Counted from the stretch's first letter, positions 27,593-35,719 are shown. The stretch: 64,000 bases of DNA from Bacillus haynesii (GCF_001969855.1 NZ_MRBL01000016.1:124001-188000), one strand, 5' to 3'. The notes: generated by a model from the letters alone, not told the origin. A program made the numbers and translations.

Positions 27593-28951
27593 ATGAGGGA
27601 AACAAAGGATTTGCGGGAGAAAACAAGACAGTTTTTAACGATTTTAATTCCGATTTTGATTACGCAAGCGGGACTGTCGCTCATTACGGTTCTCGATACG
27701 GTGATGTCAGGCAAAGTCAGTGCCGCCGACCTCGCCGGCGTCGCAATCGGCTCGAGTTTGTGGACCCCCGTTTATACAGGGCTTGCCGGCATTTTGACGG
27801 CTGTAACACCGATGGTCGCCCAGCTGATGGGGGCCAAGCGGCAAAAGGATGTCCCTTATACTGTTATTCAATCGATCTATGTGGCCGGGATCATCAGCAT
27901 TGCCGTCATTGTTTCCGGGTATTTTCTGATTGATCCGGTGCTGGAGAACCTCGATCTTGAACAGAAGGTAGCGGTCATCGCAAAGCAATATTTAATCTGC
28001 ATCGGGCTCGGCATATTGCCGCTGTTTGTTTACAATGTGATGCGCTGCTTTATTGATTCACTTGGAAAAACGCGGGTGACGATGCTGATTACGCTTTGTT
28101 CTTTGCCGATAAATTTTGTCTTGAATTATTTGTTTATTTTCGGGAATTTCGGTTTTCCGAAATTTGGAGGAGCAGGAGCCGGTATGGCTTCCGCCATCAC
28201 ATATTGGTGCATTTGTCTGATCTCTTTATACATCGTCCATAAGAAGACGCCGTTTCACCAGTTTAGGATTTTTGGAACATTCCATTCATTTTCTTTTGCT
28301 GAAAGTATGAAACTGCTGAAGATCGGCATTCCGATCGGTTTCGCCATCTTCTTTGAGACGAGTATATTCGCAGCAGTCACTTTGCTGATGAGCCACTTTG
28401 ACACGGTCACGATCGCTTCCCATCAGGCGGCAATGAATTTCGCTTCGCTTCTCTACATGCTTCCATTGAGCGTATCGATGACGCTGACGATTGTCGTCGG
28501 CTTTGAGGTCGGGGCCAAACGGTTTAAAGACTCGAGAACCTACAGCTATCTCGGCATTTCAATAGCGGTCGGTTTTTCATTATTCACGGCGCTCATCATT
28601 TTACTGTTCAGAGAGCAAATCGCCGGTTTGTACGCGGCTGACCGGGATGTACTGCTTCTGACCAAAGACTTCTTGCTGTATGCGTTGTTTTTTCAGCTGT
28701 CAGATGCCATCGCCGCGCCGATTCAAGGAGCGCTCAGAGGGTATAAAGATGTCAACTACACGCTTGTCACAGCTCTCGTCTCGTATTGGATTATCGGTCT
28801 TCCGGTCGGTTTTGTGATTGGAACGTATACTTCATTCGGAGCTTTCGGATACTGGATCGGCCTGATCACGGGGCTCGCAGCCGGTGCAGTCGGGCTGTTC
28901 TTCAGGCTCAAACGCATTCAAAGCCGCTATATCCACACTCAAAGCATGTAA
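27593..28951 (+). CDS. norM: NorM/YojI, MATE family multidrug efflux pump
   Basis: The 452-residue protein has twelve hydrophobic segments in two similar halves and the MATE landmarks: ITQAGLSLITVLDTVMSGKV in segment one, GIGLGILPLFVYNVMRCFID and GGAGAGMASAITYWC in the first half, and IGFAIFFETSIFAAVTLLMS opening the second. It belongs to the NorM branch, which exports cationic drugs in exchange for sodium or protons. ATG at 27593 with CGGGGAAC upstream. In B. subtilis yojI holds the same place. A clear terminator follows directly. Confidence 0.92.
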   Translation: MRETKDLREKTRQFLTILIPILITQAGLSLITVLDTVMSGKVSAADLAGVAIGSSLWTPVYTGLAGILTAVTPMVAQLMGAKRQKDVPYTVIQSIYVAGIISIAVIVSGYFLIDPVLENLDLEQKVAVIAKQYLICIGLGILPLFVYNVMRCFIDSLGKTRVTMLITLCSLPINFVLNYLFIFGNFGFPKFGGAGAGMASAITYWCICLISLYIVHKKTPFHQFRIFGTFHSFSFAESMKLLKIGIPIGFAIFFETSIFAAVTLLMSHFDTVTIASHQAAMNFASLLYMLPLSVSMTLTIVVGFEVGAKRFKDSRTYSYLGISIAVGFSLFTALIILLFREQIAGLYAADRDVLLLTKDFLLYALFFQLSDAIAAPIQGALRGYKDVNYTLVTALVSYWIIGLPVGFVIGTYTSFGAFGYWIGLITGLAAGAVGLFFRLKRIQSRYIHTQSM

Positions 28952-28986
28952 AAAGGTGCCGGGCTCATATGCCCGACACCTTTTTT
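28951..28986. terminator. bidirectional terminator between norM and bshB2
   Basis: AAAGGTGCCGGGC pairs with GCCCGACACCTTT (one mismatch); six T residues on the plus side and several on the minus side. It serves the convergent norM and bshB2 genes. Confidence 0.9.
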
Positions 28987-28993
28987 GATCATG

Positions 28994-29659
28994 TCAATCA
29001 TTCCATTGATAGGTCCAAAACGTTTCTTTTTCAAACCATGTCTCAACAACCGGCTCGCCATTGGCGAGTTTTTTCTCTATTTCTTTCATAAAGCCGCCTG
29101 TTTGGGATTTATGCGCTTTTAACGCGTTCATTTTAATATCTGCGGCTTCTTTGATATCAAGAACGACGTCAGGCTTGCCAAGAACCTCTTCCCTGTGGTG
29201 GGTGATGGCCATGCATAAGACGCGCGGCCGGTCTTCTTTCTTTTTCCGCGATAATGCCCTGATGACCGCGGCACCGCACGCATCATGGTCAGGATGAACA
29301 CCGTGTCCGGGATAGAACGTTACAACAAGGCTCGGGTTTACATCATCAATGACAGCCTCTATTCGATCGGCCAGTTTTTCTTCATCCTCGAATTCGAGCG
29401 TTTTGTCACGGTATCCGAGCATGCGCAAATCCTGTACATCCATTTCCCGGCAGGCGTCGATCAGCTCTTGCTTTCTGAGCAGTGGAAGGGTTTCCCTGTT
29501 GGCAAAAAGCGGGTCTCCCATATTCCTTCCCATCTCGCCCAGCGTCAGGCACGCGTATGTTACAGGTATATCTTCTTTTCGGTTTAAAGCGATCAAGCCG
29601 GCGACTCCGAAAGATTCATCGTCAGGATGCGGCAGGATCACGAGTAAATGTTTTTTCAT
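28994..29659 (-). CDS. bshB2: BshB2, bacillithiol N-deacetylase (YojG)
   Basis: The 221-residue zinc amidohydrolase of the LmbE/PIG-L fold removes acetyl from GlcNAc-malate during bacillithiol synthesis, or from bacillithiol conjugates. Zinc and catalytic motifs are LPHPDDESFG (His, Asp, Asp) near the N-terminus and GHGVHPDHDACGAAV (His) near residue 120. ATG at 29659 behind AGAAGGTG. It is the last gene of the yojE-yozR-yojF-bshB2 group on the minus strand; 17 bases separate it from yojF. Bacillithiol is the main low-molecular-weight thiol of this genus. Confidence 0.92.
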   Translation of the reverse strand: MKKHLLVILPHPDDESFGVAGLIALNRKEDIPVTYACLTLGEMGRNMGDPLFANRETLPLLRKQELIDACREMDVQDLRMLGYRDKTLEFEDEEKLADRIEAVIDDVNPSLVVTFYPGHGVHPDHDACGAAVIRALSRKKKEDRPRVLCMAITHHREEVLGKPDVVLDIKEAADIKMNALKAHKSQTGGFMKEIEKKLANGEPVVETWFEKETFWTYQWND

Positions 29660-29676
29660 CTTATAACACCTTCTTT

Positions 29677-30027
29677 TTAGACTGCAAATGGCTTTTTGCT
29701 GATTTGAAGCGAAATGGCGAGTTTGCCGCCCGGCAAATAGCCGGCAAGAAGCAACCTGCCTTCATCGTCAACTATATAATCCGTCAGGCCTTCCGCGTAG
29801 ATCCAGCCGTCTTCGGTTTTCAAACCGGCGCGAAATGGTCCCTCACCCGTGATTTTGGCCCGGGAGCAGGTTACCTTCGCGTTTCTGATATACGCCACCA
29901 CGGTCATGTTCTGCTCATCTTTATGCGCGGAATACGATCCGGTTGTCGTCTCCAAATGAATATAAACAGGCTGATTTAAAAATGTTTCCAAAGAAGCCTG
30001 CACATCTTCTTTTTTTATTGCTTTCAT
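29677..30027 (-). CDS. yojF: YojF, conserved protein (DUF1806)
   Basis: A 116-residue soluble protein of the YojF/DUF1806 family. It is mainly beta, without signal or membrane segments (ETFLNQPVYIHLETTTGSYS, then VVAYIRNAKVTCSRAKITG). ATG at 30027 follows GGGAG. The gene sits between yozR (one-base gap) and bshB2 and is probably translated with them. Its place beside a bacillithiol enzyme suggests a thiol-related role, but no activity is known and no catalytic residue stands out. Confidence 0.85.
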   Translation of the reverse strand: MKAIKKEDVQASLETFLNQPVYIHLETTTGSYSAHKDEQNMTVVAYIRNAKVTCSRAKITGEGPFRAGLKTEDGWIYAEGLTDYIVDDEGRLLLAGYLPGGKLAISLQISKKPFAV

Positions 30028-30028
30028 G

Positions 30029-30304
30029 TTACTCCCTGCTTTCTTCGTTTGTTAATAACTCCAATCGTTCCGTATGACATTCAATCAGCTTGAGCTTCAT
30101 ATCTGATTCCAATTGTGAATTCACAATGCGCCGGATTGATTGATAGTATTTTTCGTGCTTCGTCTTTCTGAGCCTTGGATGGGTGCCGAGGTCCTTCAAC
30201 TCATCATCAATCGCCTGATGAAGCGCCTGCTTGCCTTCCCTGTCCATCGTCCGGTTTTTCCAAAGGGTTTTATACGCCCGGAAAAGCTCTAGTTCGTCTG
30301 CCAT
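30029..30304 (-). CDS. yozR: YozR, small helical protein
   Basis: A 91-residue soluble, highly charged helical protein (MADELELFRAYKTLWKNRTM onward), without known motifs. The start at 30304 is preceded by GGAGG at an 11-base spacing; the longer frame upstream has no ribosome site. It ends one base before yojF begins. The symbol is from position next to yojE/yojF in B. subtilis. Function unknown. Confidence 0.7.
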   Translation of the reverse strand: MADELELFRAYKTLWKNRTMDREGKQALHQAIDDELKDLGTHPRLRKTKHEKYYQSIRRIVNSQLESDMKLKLIECHTERLELLTNEESRE

Positions 30305-30378
30305 GACGGAACAACCTCCGAATTGCTTCAATAATGTTTAATTATACATAATTGGTGTTTCTTGAAAAGAAAAAGGGC

Positions 30379-31311
30379 TTACGGATGAAAGGAATTTTTT
30401 CTTTTTAAAAATACCTTCTCCGGTTTCTTCCATTGAAATTGCGAAAGTGTAAACAATATCAGCGCCGCCCATATGCAGCTAAACGTAAAGACCTTGCTGC
30501 TGCTGAACGGTTCATGATAGACGAAAACGCCTAAGCATAATGTAATGGTCGGAGCGATATATTGCAAAATGCCGATTTGATAAAGCGGCAGTTTTTTCGC
30601 ACCTTCCGCAAATAAAAGCAGCGGAATCGCGGTTAACACTCCCGCTAAAAACAGCAGCACCATCATGCCGATGCTCCCTGATGCGGCCTGAGCCTTTTCC
30701 GGATGGCTGAAGAACAGCAGGTAGATCGCTGCAACCGGAGCGATCATCATCGTTTCCAGGGTAAGTCCTATGGCGCTTGACAGCGATGTGCGCTTTTTCG
30801 CCAGTCCGTAGAGCCCGAAGCTGAATGCGAGCATCAGGGCGATATACGGCACGGAACCGTACTGAAAAGCGGAAATAAGCACGCCGAGGGCAGCGAGAAG
30901 AACTGCCGCTCCCTGCATCCGCGTCAGTTTTTCCTTTAAAAAGACAATTCCGAGCACGATCGATACGAGCGGATTGATGTAGTAGCCCAGGCTCGCTTCA
31001 AGAATATAGCCGTTGCTGACGGCCCATATGTACACATACCAATTGATCGAAATCAGAACGGACGACAAAATGAGCGGAACAAATTCCTTTCGGTTTCCCG
31101 AAAGCGAGCGAAATGCTTTGACTCCGTTTTTCCACTGCCGTAAAACGAGAAGCACGCCGCACATGAAAACAAATGACCAGATAATCCGGTGCGCCAGTAT
31201 ATCGAGCGCGGCGGTCTGATCGAGCACTTTCCAATATAAAGGAAGGAGCCCCCACAGCAAATAAGAAAGCGCTGTGTAAATGATTCCTTTCGTTTGAGAT
31301 GAATGATTCAT
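30379..31311 (-). CDS. yojE: YojE, EamA/RarD-type permease
   Basis: The 310-residue protein has ten hydrophobic segments arranged as two EamA halves and closely follows RarD: GIIYTALSYLLWGLLPLYWK, AHRIIWSFVFMCGVLLVL, NWYVYIWAVSNGYILEASLG and LGYYINPLVSIVLGIVFLKE. RarD-like proteins are drug/metabolite transporters; the E. coli one is linked to chloramphenicol sensitivity. The ATG at 31311 (MNHSSQTKG) has AAAGGAAAG nine bases before it. It is divergent from the gerT-like gene with only 82 bases between the starts, which must hold both promoters. Confidence 0.88.
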   Translation of the reverse strand: MNHSSQTKGIIYTALSYLLWGLLPLYWKVLDQTAALDILAHRIIWSFVFMCGVLLVLRQWKNGVKAFRSLSGNRKEFVPLILSSVLISINWYVYIWAVSNGYILEASLGYYINPLVSIVLGIVFLKEKLTRMQGAAVLLAALGVLISAFQYGSVPYIALMLAFSFGLYGLAKKRTSLSSAIGLTLETMMIAPVAAIYLLFFSHPEKAQAASGSIGMMVLLFLAGVLTAIPLLLFAEGAKKLPLYQIGILQYIAPTITLCLGVFVYHEPFSSSKVFTFSCIWAALILFTLSQFQWKKPEKVFLKRKNSFHP

Positions 31312-31393
31312 GTCTGTATCTTTCCTTTCTACTTCATCACTTTCCGCACTTTTTTGCATATACTGTACCGTCTATGTGAAAGGAAGTGTGATC

Positions 31394-31846
31394 GTGTTTG
31401 ATTGGCAACGCTTTTTTCCATTTCAGCAGTTTTCCAAGGACGGATTAAAAAACGCTGACCCGAAAGATGTGGAGCAATATATTCACCACATGATGAAAAG
31501 CGTTTTCGGACCGGGGTATGCAGTTCAATTTCCTTTTCGTGACCCTCTCTCAAAAGAAACACCGGCGGCAGATGAATCTGATCCGATTGATATTTTTGAA
31601 ACGACAAGCCATGTATTTGTTAAAATACCGCTCACCAAAGAACAGCTTAACCTTCTGAAAATTAAACATACTTCACAAACCCTGATCATAGAAAACTACC
31701 CTGAAAAAGGGCGGCAGGAAAAAGTCGTTCTCCCCTCTCTAGTGCGTAGAAAGGGTACGAAAGCAATATTTAAAGACGGCATTTTGGAAGTGATGTTCTT
31801 AAAAAATGAGGACTTTAACCTGTCTGAAATCGACATCACGTTTTGA
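31394..31846 (+). CDS. gerT: GerT-like spore germination/coat protein (Hsp20 fold)
   Basis: The 150-residue protein starts with FDWQRFFPFQQFSKDGLKNA, then VEQYIHHMMKSVFGPGYAVQ, followed by a domain with small-heat-shock-like strands (PIDIFETTSHVFVKIPLTKE, TLIIENYPEKGRQEKVVLPS, AIFKDGILEVMF). This is the pattern of the Bacillus CotP/GerT group of crystallin-like spore proteins. GTG at 31394 is chosen because AAAGGA lies nine bases upstream. It is a single gene divergent from yojE, with a terminator. GerT is sigma-K controlled and needed for normal germination in B. subtilis. The symbol is from memory and moderately sure. Confidence 0.6.
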   Translation: MFDWQRFFPFQQFSKDGLKNADPKDVEQYIHHMMKSVFGPGYAVQFPFRDPLSKETPAADESDPIDIFETTSHVFVKIPLTKEQLNLLKIKHTSQTLIIENYPEKGRQEKVVLPSLVRRKGTKAIFKDGILEVMFLKNEDFNLSEIDITF

Positions 31847-31847
31847 A

Positions 31848-31881
31848 AACGGCCAGCTTGGAAAAGCAGGCTGTTTTTTTT
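31848..31881 (+). terminator. terminator after the gerT-like gene
   Basis: Imperfect stem around CAGCTT / AGCAGGCTG directly after the stop codon, followed by eight T residues. Confidence 0.7.
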
Positions 31882-32025
31882 CTTCCTGTACCATCTTAAC
31901 ACTAGTCCTCGAGGATGATCATCTCATTTGCCTGCGCCTTTAAATTTTGACAGTGTTAGTCATTATTCCTTAAAAAGTCTCTGTAACTATTTCCTCTTTC
32001 GGCTGTTGTCAGTTTGTCCTTATAA

Positions 32026-32040
32026 TGATAATGGTTCTCA
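32026..32040 (+). promoter_or_regulatory. Fur-box-like element upstream of the expansin gene
   Basis: TGATAATGGTTCTCA matches the Bacillus 7-1-7 Fur box TGATAATNATTATCA at 12 of 14 positions; the left half is perfect and overlaps TATAATGATAAT, where a -10 element would lie. It is 24-38 bases before the expansin start, a good place for repression. Iron control of this gene is not something I know of, so this is a hypothesis. Confidence 0.35.
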
Positions 32041-32063
32041 ATTTATAAAACAGGAGGATGTAT

Positions 32064-32762
32064 ATGAAAAAGAAAATCAGCCTATTGATCACAGCAATGT
32101 TTTTGACGATCCTTTGTTTTTCACCGCAAGCTTCTGCTGCATACAACTCACTGCATACGGGCTACGCCACTTATACGGGGTCAGGTTACTCCGGCGGTGC
32201 ATTGCTTTTGGATCCGATTCCGTCCAATATGAAGATCACTGCTTTAAATCCGACAGATATGAATTACCGCGGTGTGAAAGCAGCTCTTGCCGGCGCCTAT
32301 CTGCGGGTTGAAGGGCCGAAAGGAAAAACAACCGTCTATGTTACCGATCTGTATCCTGAAGGAGCGCCGGGAGCTCTTGACCTTTCACCGAACGCTTTTC
32401 GCGAGATCGGCGATATGAAAGACGGCAAAATCGACATTAAATGGCGTGTAATCAAAGCGCCGATTACCGGCAATTTCACTTACCGGATCAAAGAAGGCAG
32501 CAGCCAGTGGTGGGCGGCGATCCAGGTCAGAAATCACAAATATCCCGTCATGAAAATGGAATATTACAAAGACGGAAAGTGGATCAACATGGAGAAAACG
32601 GATTACAACCATTTCGTCAGCACCAATCTCGGGACAAGTCCGCTTAAAGTCAGGATCACAGATATCCGAGGAAAAGTCGTAAAAGACACGATAAAAAAAC
32701 TTCCGGAAAACGGGACGTCAAGCGCATATACCGTACCGGGAAAAGTACAGTTCCCTGACTGA
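32064..32762 (+). CDS. yoaJ: bacterial expansin (YoaJ/EXLX1)
   Basis: The 232-residue secreted protein is an orthologue of B. subtilis EXLX1, which loosens plant cell walls and binds cellulose and peptidoglycan without hydrolysis. A signal peptide ends ASA. Domain 1 is a six-stranded double-psi barrel (HTGYATYTGSGYSGGALLLD, with conserved Asp in VTDLYPEGAPGALDLSPNAF). Domain 2 is a CBM63 fold whose binding-face aromatics are visible in EGSSQWWAAIQVRNHKYPVM and MEYYKDGKWINM. ATG at 32064 is chosen over ATG at 32058, which is only one base from the AGGAGG. It stands alone. It may aid root colonisation. Confidence 0.93.
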   Translation: MKKKISLLITAMFLTILCFSPQASAAYNSLHTGYATYTGSGYSGGALLLDPIPSNMKITALNPTDMNYRGVKAALAGAYLRVEGPKGKTTVYVTDLYPEGAPGALDLSPNAFREIGDMKDGKIDIKWRVIKAPITGNFTYRIKEGSSQWWAAIQVRNHKYPVMKMEYYKDGKWINMEKTDYNHFVSTNLGTSPLKVRITDIRGKVVKDTIKKLPENGTSSAYTVPGKVQFPD

Positions 32763-32782
32763 TCGATCCGGAAAGAATGAGA

Positions 32783-32823
32783 CGGCGGCCAAAGGCGAAA
32801 AGATTCGCAAGCTTTGGCCGCCG
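32783..32823. terminator. strong GC-rich hairpin after the expansin gene
   Basis: Eleven-base perfect arms CGGCGGCCAAA (32783-32793) and TTTGGCCGCCG (32813-32823). There is no T run on either side, so it is an atypical terminator or an mRNA-protecting 3' structure for the convergent genes. Confidence 0.5.
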
Positions 32824-32873
32824 CTTCATATTGACATCCGGCATTTAGACGCCAGCAACAATTGGCTTATGAA

Positions 32874-33152
32874 TCAATAGCCCGGTCCTGCCCCTCTGTA
32901 TGGAGCTGCGCCCGGAACACCTCCGTACGGAACGGTCCCAGGAGCTGCCCCGTATCCGTAATAAGGCGCGCCGCCGTAAGGTCCCGGGTATGGCGGCGGA
33001 TAAGCGTAGGGCCTTGGGTAGTTAAAAATCGCGCTTCCGAGAAATCCGCCCAGCAATCCGCCGACAAGCGGTGCTCCAAAACCCCAGAATAACGGGAATC
33101 TTGCCGGGTATCCGACAGGACCTGATCTCGAATAAAGCATATGAGGGTTCAT
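32874..33152 (-). CDS. Gly/Pro/Tyr-rich small protein, possible spore-coat type
   Basis: The 92-residue product has a short N-terminal part with one hydrophobic, glycine-rich stretch (FGAPLVGGLLGGFLGSAIFN). The C-terminal half is made almost only of Pro, Tyr, Gly and Ala (YPPPYPGPYGGAPYYGYGAA and similar). Such composition is common in Bacillus spore-coat and surface proteins. AAAGGAGGATAAAAGCC before the ATG at 33152 shows it is expressed. I do not recognise a named family. Its neighbours (expansin and an SDR enzyme) give no hint. Confidence 0.6.
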   Translation of the reverse strand: MNPHMLYSRSGPVGYPARFPLFWGFGAPLVGGLLGGFLGSAIFNYPRPYAYPPPYPGPYGGAPYYGYGAAPGTVPYGGVPGAAPYRGAGPGY

Positions 33153-33217
33153 TGGCTTTTATCCTCCTTTATGTCTGCCTATAGTAAAGGTATTCATAAA
33201 GTCCGGAAACGTTTGGG

Positions 33218-33964
33218 CTATTCTTCATAAATCATTTTTTTTGTCATTCCGCCGTCCACCGTTATGTTTGTACCGGTGACGAAGCGATTATCCGGATCGG
33301 TCAAGTAAAAGCATGCTTTGACGATATCCTGAGGGCGCCCGACCCTGTTTGATAAATGCTGCCCGTGGTCAATAGGCCGCAGGGCAGTATCATCACCGGT
33401 TTCGATCCATCCCGGGGAAATGCTGTTGACCACGATTGAATCTTTGCTTAAAGACGCGGCCAATGCGTGAGTCAAAGCAATTAAGCCCCCTTTTGACGCG
33501 GCATAGGCTTCTGAGTCCGGCTCGGACATAAACGCCCTTGTCGAAGCGATATTAACGATGGCCCCGCCTGTTTTCGCCTCTTTCATTTTTTTGGCCGCTT
33601 CTCTTGCGCAAAGAAACGCGCCTTTCAAATTGGTATTCAGGACGTTGTCCCATTCTTTCGCGGTCAAGTCATAAGGGGACTTCCAAACTGATCTGCCCGC
33701 GTTATTAATGAGCGCCGCTATCGAACGGCCGTTTCGGGAAGCTTCCTGCATCAGCCGTTTCACATCTTCTTCAGAACCTACATCACAAGCTGCAAACTGA
33801 ACCTGCGCTCCGGAAGCGGTCAGCTCTTTTTCAAGCTGTTTACCCTCTTCCTTCAGTACGTCGGAGAATACGACGATAAAACCTTTTTGAGCATAGGCGG
33901 CCACAAGGTCTCTTCCGATGCCTTTGGCCCCGCCTGTTATGACGACTGTTTCTTTACTGTTCAA
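33218..33964 (-). CDS. SDR-family oxidoreductase downstream of yodB
   Basis: A 248-residue classical short-chain dehydrogenase/reductase. It has the cofactor motif TGGAKGIGRDLV, NNAG (AALINNAGRSVW), the catalytic Ser in VNIASTRAF, Tyr/Lys in SEAYAASKGGL, and the usual C-terminal GRPQDIVKACFYLTDPDNRF with VDGG. The absence of an early acidic/basic NADP pattern leaves NAD or NADP open. It begins with TTG at 33964 behind AAGGGAG, five bases after the yodB stop, so it is almost surely transcribed with yodB. It may reduce carbonyl or quinone-type electrophiles sensed by YodB; this is inference. Confidence 0.85.
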   Translation of the reverse strand: MNSKETVVITGGAKGIGRDLVAAYAQKGFIVVFSDVLKEEGKQLEKELTASGAQVQFAACDVGSEEDVKRLMQEASRNGRSIAALINNAGRSVWKSPYDLTAKEWDNVLNTNLKGAFLCAREAAKKMKEAKTGGAIVNIASTRAFMSEPDSEAYAASKGGLIALTHALAASLSKDSIVVNSISPGWIETGDDTALRPIDHGQHLSNRVGRPQDIVKACFYLTDPDNRFVTGTNITVDGGMTKKMIYEE

Positions 33965-33969
33965 TCCGG

Positions 33970-34290
33970 TCAGCTCCCTTCCGGATCACAATGATGTTCG
34001 GCCCAGGTTTGTATCTCCTTGAGGACAGGCTCTAGCGCCGTCCCCTTGTCTGTCAATTGATAGATTACTTTTACCGGCGTTTCCGGGAGTACTTGACGCT
34101 CGACTATTTTGCAGTGTTCGAGCTCTTTTAAACGTTCAGCCAGCATTTTTTGGCTGATCATCGGTATCATTTCAGTCAAGTCTTTAAATCGTTTAGGTCC
34201 ATCCAATAATACATGGATGATCAGTCCATTCCATCGTTTGCCGAGTAAAGAAAAGGCGGCTTCCATTCTAGGACACATTGTAAACCCCAA
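33970..34290 (-). CDS. yodB: YodB, HxlR-type thiol/quinone-sensing repressor
   Basis: The 106-residue winged-helix regulator of the HxlR/DUF24 family senses diamide and quinones through cysteines. C6 (MGFTMCPRMEAAFSLLGKRW) and C101 (AEHHCDPEGS) are in the same places as in B. subtilis; an extra C60 is present here. The recognition helix is IPMISQKMLAERLKELE. The start is TTG at 34290, eight bases behind GGAGGGG, which makes the protein begin exactly like its orthologue; earlier in-frame starts lie upstream of the ribosome site. It is divergent from its target yodC and followed by an SDR gene. Confidence 0.92.
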   Translation of the reverse strand: MGFTMCPRMEAAFSLLGKRWNGLIIHVLLDGPKRFKDLTEMIPMISQKMLAERLKELEHCKIVERQVLPETPVKVIYQLTDKGTALEPVLKEIQTWAEHHCDPEGS

Positions 34291-34353
34291 TTCTCTCACC
34301 CCTCCATATCCAGTTGACAAAAATAATGTGTGCCATTAAAATACTCAATAAAG

Positions 34354-34366
34354 TTACAAAAAGTAA
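34354..34366. promoter_or_regulatory. probable YodB operator between yodB and yodC
   Basis: TTACAAAAAGTAA is a perfect inverted repeat (TTAC-N5-GTAA) in the divergent yodB/yodC region, flanked by further TAAGTT/AACTTT sequence. YodB binds TACT/AGTA-type palindromes in B. subtilis. This one is the best candidate in the 134-base intergenic region. Confidence 0.45.
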
Positions 34367-34424
34367 GTTTCTAACTTTTTATCTGACTCTATCATAACAC
34401 GTTTAGCCCAAAGGAGGAAGTCAC

Positions 34425-35045
34425 ATGTCTTCACAAGAAACCACCGCTCTCAACATTCTGGAAGAGCGTACTTCGATTAAAGAATATGACACAAGCATTT
34501 CCATTTCCAAAGAAGAGCTGACAAAGCTGCTGAACATCACCACAAAGGCTCCGTCAGCCTGGAATCTGCAACACTGGCATTTTACAGTCTTTCACAGCCA
34601 GGAATCAAAAGATAAACTCCTTCCGATCGCGTTCAACCAAAAACAAGTCAGTCAAGCCTCTGCGGTCGTAGCCGTGCTCGGGGACTTACAAGCGAATCTG
34701 AACGGTGAAGCCGTATACGGCCCTCTGACAGAAGCAGGTTACATGACCGAAGACATCAAAAACACGCTGCTCGGACAAATCAACGGCGCTTATCAAAACA
34801 GCGGATTTGCAAGAGACGCCGCTTTTACAAACGCATCGCTCGCTGCTATGCAGCTGATGATTGCAGCTAAAGCAATGGGCTATGACACATGCGCAATGGG
34901 CGGATTTGACAAGGAAGCGTTCGTTAAAGAATTCAACATCGATGAACGCTATGTACCGGTCATGCTGATTTCGATCGGAAAGCCGGTCAAACCTGCGCAC
35001 AAAAGCAATCGTTTCGATGTTTCTGACGTATCTACATGGCTGTAA
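34425..35045 (+). CDS. yodC: YodC, FMN nitroreductase
   Basis: The 206-residue nitroreductase-family flavoprotein reduces nitro or quinone compounds with NAD(P)H. Signatures: ILEERTSIKEYDTS, the FMN-contact region TKAPSAWNLQHWHFTVF, ASLAAMQLMIAAKAMGYDTC and VPVMLISIGKPVKPAHKSNR. It is the known target of the divergent repressor YodB, being induced by diamide and catechol. AAAGGAGG precedes the ATG by seven bases. The transcript ends in the hairpin at 35056, shared with the convergent yodD. Confidence 0.93.
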   Translation: MSSQETTALNILEERTSIKEYDTSISISKEELTKLLNITTKAPSAWNLQHWHFTVFHSQESKDKLLPIAFNQKQVSQASAVVAVLGDLQANLNGEAVYGPLTEAGYMTEDIKNTLLGQINGAYQNSGFARDAAFTNASLAAMQLMIAAKAMGYDTCAMGGFDKEAFVKEFNIDERYVPVMLISIGKPVKPAHKSNRFDVSDVSTWL

Positions 35046-35055
35046 ACATGTTAAA

Positions 35056-35090
35056 AAAACCTTAGTCCCAAAAAAGGACTAAGGTTTTTT
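35056..35090. terminator. bidirectional terminator between yodC and yodD
   Basis: Perfect arms AACCTTAGTCC (35058-35068) and GGACTAAGGTT (35076-35086) with A and T runs on both sides. Confidence 0.92.
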
Positions 35091-35702
35091 TTATGCTTTT
35101 ACATGCTTTTCATACCAGATTTTCGCCTGTTCGATTTCGCCGTGTGTCAGCTGATGGCCTCCGCCTTCCCAGTGAAGGAGCACGTTGGCGCCGGCGTTGG
35201 TGAAATAGCCGGCAAGTTCGCTTGATTCCTCCGGCGGACAGAGTGGATCTGTTTTGCCGGCCCCGATAAACACGGGCAAATCTGTCATATCAGGGAGATT
35301 GCGATTTCTAAACGGAACCATCGGATGATGCAAAATCGCCCCTTTCAGTACATGTTCATGGCGGAACAGCAGACTTCCCGCGATATTCGCGCCGTTTGAA
35401 TAGCCGATTGCGACCACCCGGCTTCTGTCGAAGTGAAGTTCTTTTGCGGCTTCATCCAGAAACGTTTTTAATTCATCCGTCCGTTCGATCAGATCTTTCT
35501 CGTCAAACACCCCTTCTCTCAACCGCTTGAAAAAACGGGGCATTCCGTTTTCCAGCACATTCCCCCTGACTCCGAGCAAATTTGCATCGGGATCAATCAT
35601 CCTGCCGATCGGCAGAAGATCGTGTTCGTTTCCCCCTGTTCCATGCAATAACAACAGGGTGATATCAGAGTTCCCTTTCTCATATATATGATTCATTTTC
35701 AT
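35091..35702 (-). CDS. yodD: YodD, alpha/beta hydrolase (carboxylesterase)
   Basis: The 203-residue serine hydrolase has the small carboxylesterase form: LLLLHGTGGNEHDLLPIGR (oxyanion region), nucleophile Ser in VVAIGYSNGANIAGSLL, Asp in FIGAGKTDPLCPPEESSEL and His in WEGGGHQLTHGEIEQAK. This is the phospholipase/carboxylesterase group that includes MhqD. In B. subtilis yodD is paired with the dioxygenase yodE; here only a relic of that partner remains upstream. ATG at 35702 behind AAAAGGAG. Loss of the partner may have changed its use. Confidence 0.88.
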   Translation of the reverse strand: MKMNHIYEKGNSDITLLLLHGTGGNEHDLLPIGRMIDPDANLLGVRGNVLENGMPRFFKRLREGVFDEKDLIERTDELKTFLDEAAKELHFDRSRVVAIGYSNGANIAGSLLFRHEHVLKGAILHHPMVPFRNRNLPDMTDLPVFIGAGKTDPLCPPEESSELAGYFTNAGANVLLHWEGGGHQLTHGEIEQAKIWYEKHVKA

Positions 35703-35719
35703 TCACTCCTTTTCCCATT

